Assembly (NCBI GenBank): GCA_934553285.1
Contig: CAKTFD010000025.1
Span: 1 to 21,902 of the forward strand
From: an uncultured Faecalibacterium sp.
GTDB taxonomy: Bacteria > Bacillota > Clostridia > Oscillospirales > Ruminococcaceae
Direction of reading: 5' to 3'
DNA: 21,902 nt
In this document: in pieces, positions 1 to 6,802 of the stretch
Layout: the number at the start of each line of letters is the position of its first letter
Numbering within the stretch: the stretch's first letter is position 1
Made by a program: the position numbers and the translations under genes
The notes under the pieces: generated by a model
The model's input: the letters and a program-made list of their open reading frames with translations, nothing else
What the model was told of the DNA's origin: nothing
Database searches by the model: none

Positions 1-339
1 CAGTGCTCCATCACCGGCAACTCCACCAACCCCGTCCGCTTCCAGCATCTGGTTGCCGGCACCTACAAGAAGTGGGCTAACGAGAACGGCAAGAAGTATT
101 TCTCCGTTGCTTCCGGCGGCGGCACCGGCCGTACCCTGCACCCCGATAACGTGGCAGCAGGTCCCGCAAGCTACGGCCTGACCGATTCTCTGGGCCGTGT
201 GCACGGCGATGCACAGTTCGCTGGCTCTTCTTCCGTGCCTGCGCACGTTGAGATGATGGGCCTGATCGGCATGGGCAACAACCCCATGGTCGGTGCAACC
301 GTTGCATGTGCTGTTGCAGCAGCGCAGGCTAACGCCTAA
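1..339 (+). CDS. GGGtGRT-family protein, C-terminal fragment (5' end outside window)
   Basis: Frame 1 is open from the first base to the TAA at 337-339 and gives 112 residues. The fragment contains the motif GGGTGRTLHPDN at about residues 39-50, followed by segments reading GLTDSLGRVHGD and GMGNNPMVGATVA. I recognise these as the signature of the GGGtGRT protein family, named after that motif. The family's biochemical role is not established to my knowledge. The codon choice (GGC, ACC, AAC, GTT, GCA) is that of a well-expressed gene. It ends 22 nt before a strong terminator. The start and the N-terminal two thirds are missing, so nothing can be said about its promoter. The family assignment is fairly sure; the function is unknown. 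Confidence 0.75.
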   Translation, partial: QCSITGNSTNPVRFQHLVAGTYKKWANENGKKYFSVASGGGTGRTLHPDNVAAGPASYGLTDSLGRVHGDAQFAGSSSVPAHVEMMGLIGMGNNPMVGATVACAVAAAQANA

Positions 340-360
340 ATCTATTTTTCCAAGTTCGGC

Positions 361-398
361 AAAGGGGACTGCGTTCCGAATGCGCAGTCCCCTTTTTT
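361..398 (+). terminator. Intrinsic terminator after the GGGtGRT gene
   Basis: A perfect 13-bp stem (361-373 with 383-395) encloses a 9-nt loop and runs into six T at 393-398. It lies 22 nt after the stop codon of the upstream gene and should end that transcript. Some readthrough into the reductase gene is possible, because I see no good promoter between this site and position 449. Confidence 0.9.
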
Positions 399-448
399 GC
401 TGATAGATATCCGAACACAAGCAACCTGAAAATGAGAAGGAAGAAACC

Positions 449-2365
449 ATGAAGAAAAATCAGATCCGCAAGAGCATGGCTGCGCTGGCCATGGCGGCTG
501 TTGTAAGCGTCAGCCTGCTGGGCTACGGCTGCGGCAGCCAGCCTGCCTCCAGCGCAGGCGGCGTGTCCGGTGAGTTCACCGGCACTGCCAAGGGCATGGG
601 CGGCGATGTGACCGTTACCCTGACCCTGACCGATGGCAAGATCACCGGCTGCACCGCCGAGGGCAAGGACGAGACCCCCGGCATCGGCACCATGGCTCTG
701 GAGCAGCTGCCCGGCGCTATCGCTGAGAGCGGCAGCATCGCTGTGGACGGCGTGTCCACCGCAACCATCACCTCCAATGCCATCAAGGAGGCTGCTGCCG
801 CCGCTCTGGTTGCAGCCGGCCTGAACGCTGATGACTACAAGACTGAGGTCAAGGCTGACAAGACCAAGGCTGAGGATTCCACCATCGATGCCGACATCGC
901 CATCGTGGGCGCAGGCGGCGCAGGCATGACTGCTGCCATCACTGCTGCTGCCGAGGGCAAGAGCGTTGTCATCCTGGAGAGCCAGCCCATGGTGGGCGGC
1001 AACTCCGTGCGCGCTACCGGCGGCATGAACGCCGGCAAGACCGTGTATCAGGACGAGAACGAGTTCGGCGAGTCTGCAGGTGTGGAAAAGACCCTGAAAA
1101 CTGCTGCCGAAAAGTACGCCGATAACGCAACCATCACCGCGCTGGCCAAGACTGTTTCTGAGCAGTGGGCTGCATACCAGAAGAACCCCACCGGCTACTT
1201 TGACAGCGTAGAGCTGATGGAGCTGGACACCATGATCGGCGGTAAGGGCCTGAACGACCCCGCCCTGGTGGAGACCCTGTGCGCCAACAGCGCAGACGCT
1301 ATCGACTGGCTGGATGCCAACGGCATCACCCTGCACAGCGTTTCCAGCTTTGGCGGCGCATCCGTCAAGCGCATCCATCGCCCTGTAAACGCCGAGGGCA
1401 AGACCGTTTCTGTTGGTTCCTACATGATCCCCCTGCTGCAGGAGAACTGCGATAAGGCAGGCGTGCAGACCCTGCTGAACACCACCGCCACCGAGCTGTT
1501 GACCGATGCAAACGGTGCCGTTGTGGGCGTAAAGGCCACCGGTTCCACCGGCGAGACCATCACCGTGAATGCCAAGGCTGTGGTGCTGACCACCGGCGGC
1601 TTCGGCGCAAACCTGGAGATGGTCACCGAGTATAAGCCCGAGCTGGCAGGCTTTATGACCACCAACGCTGCCGGTGCACAGGGCCAGGGCATCGAGATGG
1701 CTACCGCTGTTGGCGCTGACACTGTGGATATGGATCAGATCCAGATCCACCCCACCGTGGAGGCCAATACCGCTGCTCTGATCACCGAGGGCCTGCGCGG
1801 CGACGGCGCTGTGCTGATCAACGCCGAGGGCAAGCGCTTCATCGATGAAGTGGGCACCCGTGACGTTGTTTCCGCTGCAGAGATCGCACAGACCGGCAGC
1901 TACAGCTGGCTGGTAGTGGACCAGGCCATGGCCGATGCTTCCAGCGTCATCCAGGGCTACATCAAGAAGGGCTACACCGTGACCGGCCAGACCTACGAGG
2001 AACTGGCAAAGGCCATGGGCGTGGACGAGGCTGCTTTTGCTGAGACCATGGAGACCTGGAACGGCTATGTTGCTGCCAAGAACGACCCCGACTTTGGCCG
2101 TACCAGCTTTGCCAAGGCACTGGATACTGCTCCCTACTATGCCATCAAGGTCACCGCTGGTGTGCACCACACCATGGGCGGCCTGAAGATCAACACCAAT
2201 ACCGAGGTGCTGAAGGCTGACGGTTCCGTGATCCCCGGCCTGTTCGCAGCCGGTGAGGTGACTGGTGGTGTGCACGGTGCAAACCGTCTGGGCGGCAACG
2301 CTGTGGCCGACTTTACCGTCTTTGGCCGCATTGCCGGTGCAGCTGCAAGCAAGTACGCTGCATGA
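449..2365 (+). CDS. Extracytosolic flavinylated reductase: FMN-binding domain fused to fumarate-reductase-type flavoprotein
   Basis: This 638-residue protein starts at an ATG behind GAGAAGGAAG. Residues 1-28 form an export signal with a Cys at 28 in a weak lipobox-like context (LLGYGC), so it may be a lipoprotein. Residues about 42-122 are an FMN-binding domain; DGVSTATIT at 100-108 fits the motif for covalent FMN attachment, probably at Thr106. A dinucleotide-binding motif GAGGAG lies at 154-159. The residues known to act in fumarate reductase flavoproteins all have counterparts at the expected spacing: His434, Glu447, Arg450, Arg471, His573 and Arg613. The likely role is reduction of fumarate or a related unsaturated acid outside the membrane, fed by membrane electron carriers. 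The substrate is inferred, since urocanate and other reductases share the fold. Attachment of FMN would need an ApbE enzyme, which is not in the window. It overlaps the next gene by 4 nt. Confidence 0.88.
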   Translation: MKKNQIRKSMAALAMAAVVSVSLLGYGCGSQPASSAGGVSGEFTGTAKGMGGDVTVTLTLTDGKITGCTAEGKDETPGIGTMALEQLPGAIAESGSIAVDGVSTATITSNAIKEAAAAALVAAGLNADDYKTEVKADKTKAEDSTIDADIAIVGAGGAGMTAAITAAAEGKSVVILESQPMVGGNSVRATGGMNAGKTVYQDENEFGESAGVEKTLKTAAEKYADNATITALAKTVSEQWAAYQKNPTGYFDSVELMELDTMIGGKGLNDPALVETLCANSADAIDWLDANGITLHSVSSFGGASVKRIHRPVNAEGKTVSVGSYMIPLLQENCDKAGVQTLLNTTATELLTDANGAVVGVKATGSTGETITVNAKAVVLTTGGFGANLEMVTEYKPELAGFMTTNAAGAQGQGIEMATAVGADTVDMDQIQIHPTVEANTAALITEGLRGDGAVLINAEGKRFIDEVGTRDVVSAAEIAQTGSYSWLVVDQAMADASSVIQGYIKKGYTVTGQTYEELAKAMGVDEAAFAETMETWNGYVAAKNDPDFGRTSFAKALDTAPYYAIKVTAGVHHTMGGLKINTNTEVLKADGSVIPGLFAAGEVTGGVHGANRLGGNAVADFTVFGRIAGAAASKYAA

Positions 2366-2763
2366 GCCTAAAGCACAAGACCTCTGACACCGCAGCCGCA
2401 AAAGGCAGCGCGTGGCAGAAAAATCTGCTCTTTGCGCTGGTGGTGCTGGCGCTGGCCGCAGGCATCTTTTTTGCAGTGCGGGCTATGCACCCGGATAAGG
2501 GCAGCGGGCTGCAGGCCGTGGTCGATTTTGGCGACGGTATCACCGAAACTTTGCCTCTTGCGCAGGAGCACGATTATCTGTACGATGTAGGCGACTACAT
2601 CGTGCATCTGCAGGTCAAGGATGGAGCCATCGCGTTTTTGGACAGTCAGTGCCCGGACCATGTCTGTGAGCAATTCGGCTGGCTGGATAAGGACGGCGCA
2701 TGGGCCGCCTGTGTGCCCGCAGGCGTATATGTGGTGGTAGAACCCACTGCAGACGCAGGGTAA
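2362..2763 (+). CDS. Membrane-anchored NusG domain II protein
   Basis: The 133-residue product starts at the ATG of an ATGA overlap with the reductase stop, so the two are translationally coupled. One membrane segment lies at about residues 21-40 and puts the rest outside. The C-terminal 90 residues look like a NusG domain II (NusG_II) module, including DSQCPDHVC at 94-102 and AACVPAGVYVVV at 115-126, with Cys97, Cys102 and Cys117. Despite the name, such stand-alone proteins are not transcription factors. From memory, similar proteins (EetA type) sit in Gram-positive flavin-based extracellular electron transfer loci. Here the coupling suggests a partner or anchor for the reductase. No catalytic role is visible. 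Confidence 0.78.
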   Translation: MSLKHKTSDTAAAKGSAWQKNLLFALVVLALAAGIFFAVRAMHPDKGSGLQAVVDFGDGITETLPLAQEHDYLYDVGDYIVHLQVKDGAIAFLDSQCPDHVCEQFGWLDKDGAWAACVPAGVYVVVEPTADAG

Positions 2764-2775
2764 ATCAAACAAAGG

Positions 2776-2813
2776 AAACGGCATCCGGAGGGAAACCTCC
2801 GGGTGCCGTTTTT
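2776..2813 (+). terminator. Intrinsic terminator after the reductase / NusG_II pair
   Basis: A 16-bp stem (2776-2791 with 2796-2811, one G-T pair) is capped by a GAAA tetraloop and ends in five T at 2809-2813. It lies 12 nt after the stop codon and closes the two-gene unit. Confidence 0.93.
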
Positions 2814-2887
2814 GCGTAAATAAAAGCCATTCTTTGTTAAAAAAGTCTGAAACTTTGTGGAAATGCAGTGAAACGAAAAATGGACGC

Positions 2888-2916
2888 TTGTGTATCGGCG
2901 CAAAATGCGCTACACT
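2888..2916 (+). promoter_or_regulatory. Predicted housekeeping promoter of the efflux operon
   Basis: TTGTGT at 2888-2893 and TACACT at 2911-2916 are separated by 17 nt. They lie about 75 nt before the adaptor start and after the preceding terminator. AGGAGG at 2975-2980 is the adaptor's ribosome binding site. The -35 box is imperfect, so this remains a prediction. Confidence 0.55.
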
Positions 2917-2990
2917 ACAAATACAAGTTTCTGATGGGTGCTCCGGCACGGAGCGCTTTGTCCTAAAAGAACCGAGGAGGAACGGCAAGA

Positions 2991-4790
2991 ATGATCTGGA
3001 ACAAAAACAAACAGTCCGCCGACCCGCAGCCGGGCGGCGCAGCATCTGCACCGGATAAGGGCGGCGCGGCGGCGTTTGCAAAAAAGAACTGGAAATGGCT
3101 GGTGCCGGTAGTTGTTGTGGTGCTGGCGGGCGGCTGGTGGCTGCTCAGGCCGCAGGGGGCAAAGCCTGCTAACGTGGATACCTCTTATGTCGAGGCGGCA
3201 CCGGAGACCCGAAACATCTCCAACACGCTCAGCGGCACCGGCACCTTGAAGCCGGCCAATACCTACAATGTAAAGTCGCTGGTCACCGGCAAGGTGCTGA
3301 CCGGTGCCTTTGAGGAGGGCGATATCGTGGAGGAGGGCACCGTGCTGTACACGGTGGATTCTTCCGATGCTACCACCAAGGTGGAACAGGCTTCCATCAC
3401 CCTGCAGCAGGCACAGCGCAGCTACGATAAGACCGCCGACCGCCAGTATGTGCGTGCCGAGGTGGCCGGTGTCGTCAGCAGCCTGAAAGTGAACAAGGGC
3501 GATGAGGTGAGCAGCGGCCAGGAGGTGGCCGTGGTGCGCGACAGCTCTAAGATGAACCTGGTGCTGGAGTTCCCGGCAGCAGATGCAGCAAACTTCTCGG
3601 TGGGGCAGACCGCCCAGGTCACGCTGGACGGTACCTTTGAGACCCTGCCCGGCACCATCATCGCCGTGACCGGAACCGATGCCCTGAGCAGCGGCAACCT
3701 GCTCACCCGCACGGTGACCATCGCGGTGGCCAATGCAGGCGGCCTGACCACTGTGCAGGCAGCCACGGCTACGGTCAACGGTGTCTGTTCCATTGCAGCT
3801 GCCAATTTCCAGTATCAGGCCGAGCGCACTTTGACTGCGCTGGCATCCGGCACTGTGACCGCCATCAATGTGCGGGAAGGCGGCAGCGTGAACAAGGACG
3901 ATATCATCCTGACCCTCAGCGGCGAGGACCTGACCGAAGCGATCCAGTCCGCCTCTGAAACACTGCGCGGCGCACAGCTGTCCATGGACAACCTGCAGGA
4001 TGCCATGAACAACTACACCATCACTTCTCCCATCAGCGGCACCATCATTGAAAAGAACGCCAAGGTGGGCGATGCCCTGAGCGCCAGCTCTGATCTGTGC
4101 ACCATCTACGACCTGAGCTATCTGGAAATGACCATCAATGTGGACGAGCTGCAGGTCAGCAGTCTGAAAGTGGGGCAGACCGTGCAGGTAACTGCCGATG
4201 CCGTGCAGGATAAGACCTACGAGGGCGTGGTCACCCGTGTGTCCATGAAGGGCGATACCAGCGGCGGCACCACCACCTATCCGGTCACGGTGCGCATCGA
4301 TGAGATCGATGGCCTGCGCCCGGGCATGAACGCCAACGCCGAGATCGTAGTGGCGCAGGCCAAAAATGCACTGGCGGTGCCCAACGCCGCCATCGTGCGC
4401 GGCGGCTATGTGTTGGTGCGGCAGGACTCGCCCAGTGCAGTCAACGCCGATGCGACCATGAGCGCACCGGAAGGCTATGTCTACGTCAAGGTCAAGACCG
4501 GTGTGAGCGATGATAACTATACCCAGGTCACCAGCGGCCTGTCCGAGAGCGATACCATTGCCTACGACCCCAGCTCTGTGAGCAGCGACAGCTACTATGA
4601 CGATGGCTATGGCTACGTTGGCAGCTACGACAGCGGGGCAGCAGCGGACGAGCCGACCGAGAACGACACGGCAGACGCCGCAGACGGCGAGGAAAGGCTG
4701 CCGGAGGAAGCCGACAATGAGGCGGAGGCAGACGCAGACCTGGGCGAGGGCATCGATCCGGCCGAGGCCCATGCAGTGGTCGTGAATTGA
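2991..4790 (+). CDS. MacA/HlyD-type efflux adaptor with duplicated lipoyl-barrel core
   Basis: The 599-residue protein starts at an ATG 10 nt after AGGAGG. A cytoplasmic N-terminus (1-33) is followed by a membrane segment at 34-52, so the bulk is extracellular. Two successive adaptor cores are visible. The first has lipoyl-like halves at about 92-123 and 148-172 and a barrel with SVGQTAQVTLDG at about 203-214. The second has halves at about 281-310 and 343-372, a short helical hairpin at 312-342, and a barrel with KVGQTVQVTADA. A further beta domain reaches about residue 530. The last 65 residues are acidic and low in complexity. The protein should link the MacB-like ATPase and permease encoded next to the outer face of the envelope. 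The substrate cannot be told; peptides, antibiotics and lipids are all possible for this family. It is longer than usual adaptors because of the duplication and the tail. Confidence 0.87.
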   Translation: MIWNKNKQSADPQPGGAASAPDKGGAAAFAKKNWKWLVPVVVVVLAGGWWLLRPQGAKPANVDTSYVEAAPETRNISNTLSGTGTLKPANTYNVKSLVTGKVLTGAFEEGDIVEEGTVLYTVDSSDATTKVEQASITLQQAQRSYDKTADRQYVRAEVAGVVSSLKVNKGDEVSSGQEVAVVRDSSKMNLVLEFPAADAANFSVGQTAQVTLDGTFETLPGTIIAVTGTDALSSGNLLTRTVTIAVANAGGLTTVQAATATVNGVCSIAAANFQYQAERTLTALASGTVTAINVREGGSVNKDDIILTLSGEDLTEAIQSASETLRGAQLSMDNLQDAMNNYTITSPISGTIIEKNAKVGDALSASSDLCTIYDLSYLEMTINVDELQVSSLKVGQTVQVTADAVQDKTYEGVVTRVSMKGDTSGGTTTYPVTVRIDEIDGLRPGMNANAEIVVAQAKNALAVPNAAIVRGGYVLVRQDSPSAVNADATMSAPEGYVYVKVKTGVSDDNYTQVTSGLSESDTIAYDPSSVSSDSYYDDGYGYVGSYDSGAAADEPTENDTADAADGEERLPEEADNEAEADADLGEGIDPAEAHAVVVN

Positions 4791-4804
4791 CGCAGGAGGA
4801 AGGC

Positions 4805-5554
4805 ATGAGCGCTCTGATCGAGTTTGATGCGGTGTGCAAGTATTACCAGATGGGCGATACCACGGTAAAAGCTGCCGACCACATCACCATGAAAATCGAA
4901 AAAGGCGAGTTCGTGGCCATCGTGGGCCAGTCCGGCTCCGGTAAATCCACCTGTATGAACATCATCGGCTGCCTGGATGTGCCCACCCACGGTACCTACC
5001 GGCTCAATGGCCGGGATGTGGGCAGGATGAACCGCAACGAACTGGCCTCGATCCGCAACGAGATGCTGGGATTCATCTTCCAGCAATACAACCTGCTGCC
5101 CAAGCTGAACCTGATGGAAAACGTGGAGGTGCCGCTGGTATATGCGGGCATCTCCCGCGCCGAGCGCCATGTCCGCGCCCGGCAGGTGCTGGAACAGGTG
5201 GGCCTGGGCGATAAGCTGAAAAACCGCCCCAACCAGCTTTCCGGCGGCCAGCAGCAGCGCGTGTCCATTGCACGCGCACTGGTGCGCAACCCGCCGGTGA
5301 TCCTGGCGGACGAGCCTACCGGCGCACTGGACTCCCATACCGGCCGGGAGGTGCTGGGGCTGCTGCAGCAGCTGCATCAGCAGGGGCACACCGTGGTGCT
5401 TATCACCCACGATAACTCCATTGCGGTGCAGGCAGACCGTATCATCCGGCTGGAGGATGGCCGGGTGGTGTACGACGGCGATTCTCACGCACCGGAGGCC
5501 ATGGTGCAGCCCACCCTGCTGCCCGAAACGCCGGAAAAGGAGGAACAGGCATGA
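4805..5554 (+). CDS. MacB-like ABC transporter ATP-binding protein
   Basis: This 249-residue protein is the ATPase of a MacB/LolD-type exporter. Visible motifs are Walker A GQSGSGKST at 41-49, the Q-loop FQQYN with Gln93, the signature LSGGQ at 145-149, Walker B VILADE at 165-170 and the switch His202. The ATG at 4805 is chosen because AGGAGGA (4794-4800) stands just ahead of it. An upstream in-frame TTG at 4787 lies 5' of that site and inside the adaptor's last codons. The gene begins 14 nt after the adaptor stop and overlaps the permease by 4 nt (ATGA). Its C-terminal 20 residues are acidic and lie outside the ATPase core. Confidence 0.95.
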   Translation: MSALIEFDAVCKYYQMGDTTVKAADHITMKIEKGEFVAIVGQSGSGKSTCMNIIGCLDVPTHGTYRLNGRDVGRMNRNELASIRNEMLGFIFQQYNLLPKLNLMENVEVPLVYAGISRAERHVRARQVLEQVGLGDKLKNRPNQLSGGQQQRVSIARALVRNPPVILADEPTGALDSHTGREVLGLLQQLHQQGHTVVLITHDNSIAVQADRIIRLEDGRVVYDGDSHAPEAMVQPTLLPETPEKEEQA

Positions 5555-6762
5555 TCTTTGAAACCTTCCGGCAGGCTATCCAGAACGTGTGGAGCAACAA
5601 GCTGCGCACCTTTTTGACCATGCTGGGCATCATCATCGGCGTGATGGCGGTCATCGTCATCGTAGGTCTGGGCAACGGCATGACCAAGAGCATGCGGGAC
5701 AGCTTTTCCGCACTGGGCACCAACACCCTCAGCATTCAGGTGTGGGGCTACGGCTCCCGCTCCGTGTCGGTGGAGGAGATGTACGACATCTGCCAGCGGC
5801 ATTCCGACCTGATCAAGGCGGTGTCGCCGCAGGTCAACTTTAGCGGCAAAGCCAGCGGTACGCTGAAGATCGGGACCACCAGCTACCGCTGGTCCAACAT
5901 GAGCGGTGTGGACGAAAACTTTACCGAAATGAAGAATTACCAGATCGTTCAGGGGCGCGGCCTGCAGTACATGGATATGCAGGATAACAAGCAGGTCTGC
6001 ATCATTGGCGATTACCTCAACCGCGTAGCCTTTGGCGGCAACGGCCTGGGGCAGACGCTCAAGATCGGCGCCAACAAGTTCCGCATCGTGGGGGTGCTGT
6101 CTGCCAAGGTCAGCGACCCCACCATGCAGCAGGGCAGCGACGATGACTGCGTTTACCTGCCCTACACCACCGTGATGCGGCTCTCCAGCCAAAGCATGGT
6201 GGACAGCTACACCGCGATGATGACCGATGAAACCTACGCCAACGAAGCCAAGGCGACCATGGAAAGCGAGCTGCAGGAGCTGCTCAAGTCCGAGAACGGC
6301 TACTATGTGTACAGCGCCAGCGAGTGGCTGGAAGAGATGAACAAGATGATCAACATGGTCATCGTGGTGCTTACCGGCATTGCCAGCATCTCGCTGCTGG
6401 TGGGCGGCATCGGCATCATGAATATCATGCTGGTGTCGGTGACCGAGCGCACCCGCGAGATCGGCATCCGCAAAGCGCTGGGCGCCAAGGAGCGCACCAT
6501 CCTGGCGCAGTTTGTGGTGGAAGCTGCCACCACCTCTGCCCTGGGCGGCGTGCTGGGCATTGCGCTGGGCTATGTGGTATCCATGGCGGCCAACCGGGTG
6601 CTGCCCATGTTCGTGACCGATACCAGCATCACGGTAAGTCCTTCCTTCAATTCCATCGCGGTGGCCTTTGGCATCTCGGTGGGCATCGGCGTGCTGTTCG
6701 GCTATCTGCCGGCACGGCGTGCCGCACGGCTGAACCCCATTGAAGCATTGCGCTACGATTGA
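5551..6762 (+). CDS. MacB-like ABC transporter permease (FtsX fold)
   Basis: The 403-residue protein has the MacB topology: a membrane helix at about 21-42, a large extracytosolic domain at about 45-262, then three helices at about 267-293, 319-345 and 365-386. The segment TERTREIGIRKALGAK (298-313) is the conserved loop seen in FtsX-like permeases of this class. The end, LPARRAARLNPIEALRYD, is also typical. It works as a dimer with the ATPase encoded by the overlapping gene upstream and with the adaptor. These mechanotransmission exporters move substrates from the outer side of the membrane. Nothing in the sequence names the substrate. Confidence 0.94.
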   Translation: MIFETFRQAIQNVWSNKLRTFLTMLGIIIGVMAVIVIVGLGNGMTKSMRDSFSALGTNTLSIQVWGYGSRSVSVEEMYDICQRHSDLIKAVSPQVNFSGKASGTLKIGTTSYRWSNMSGVDENFTEMKNYQIVQGRGLQYMDMQDNKQVCIIGDYLNRVAFGGNGLGQTLKIGANKFRIVGVLSAKVSDPTMQQGSDDDCVYLPYTTVMRLSSQSMVDSYTAMMTDETYANEAKATMESELQELLKSENGYYVYSASEWLEEMNKMINMVIVVLTGIASISLLVGGIGIMNIMLVSVTERTREIGIRKALGAKERTILAQFVVEAATTSALGGVLGIALGYVVSMAANRVLPMFVTDTSITVSPSFNSIAVAFGISVGIGVLFGYLPARRAARLNPIEALRYD

Positions 6763-6802
6763 TCGCGGCGGCGTGATAAACAAAGAACAAGAGGTACGAC
6801 CA

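Noticed and set aside
329..2401. A 690-codon open frame on the minus strand across the reductase gene
   Set aside because: It is the mirror of a gene with strongly biased codons. The product is low in complexity, matches no family I know, and the + strand frame has signal peptide, cofactor motifs and active-site residues.
4787..4804. TTG start for the ABC ATPase upstream of the ATG at 4805
   Set aside because: The TTG lies before the AGGAGGA site and inside the adaptor's last codons. The ATG after the site is well placed and starts the conserved domain.
6740..6802. N-terminal extension of the SLH protein into the end of the permease gene
   Set aside because: The extra 21 residues hide the signal peptide, and no binding site precedes 6740.
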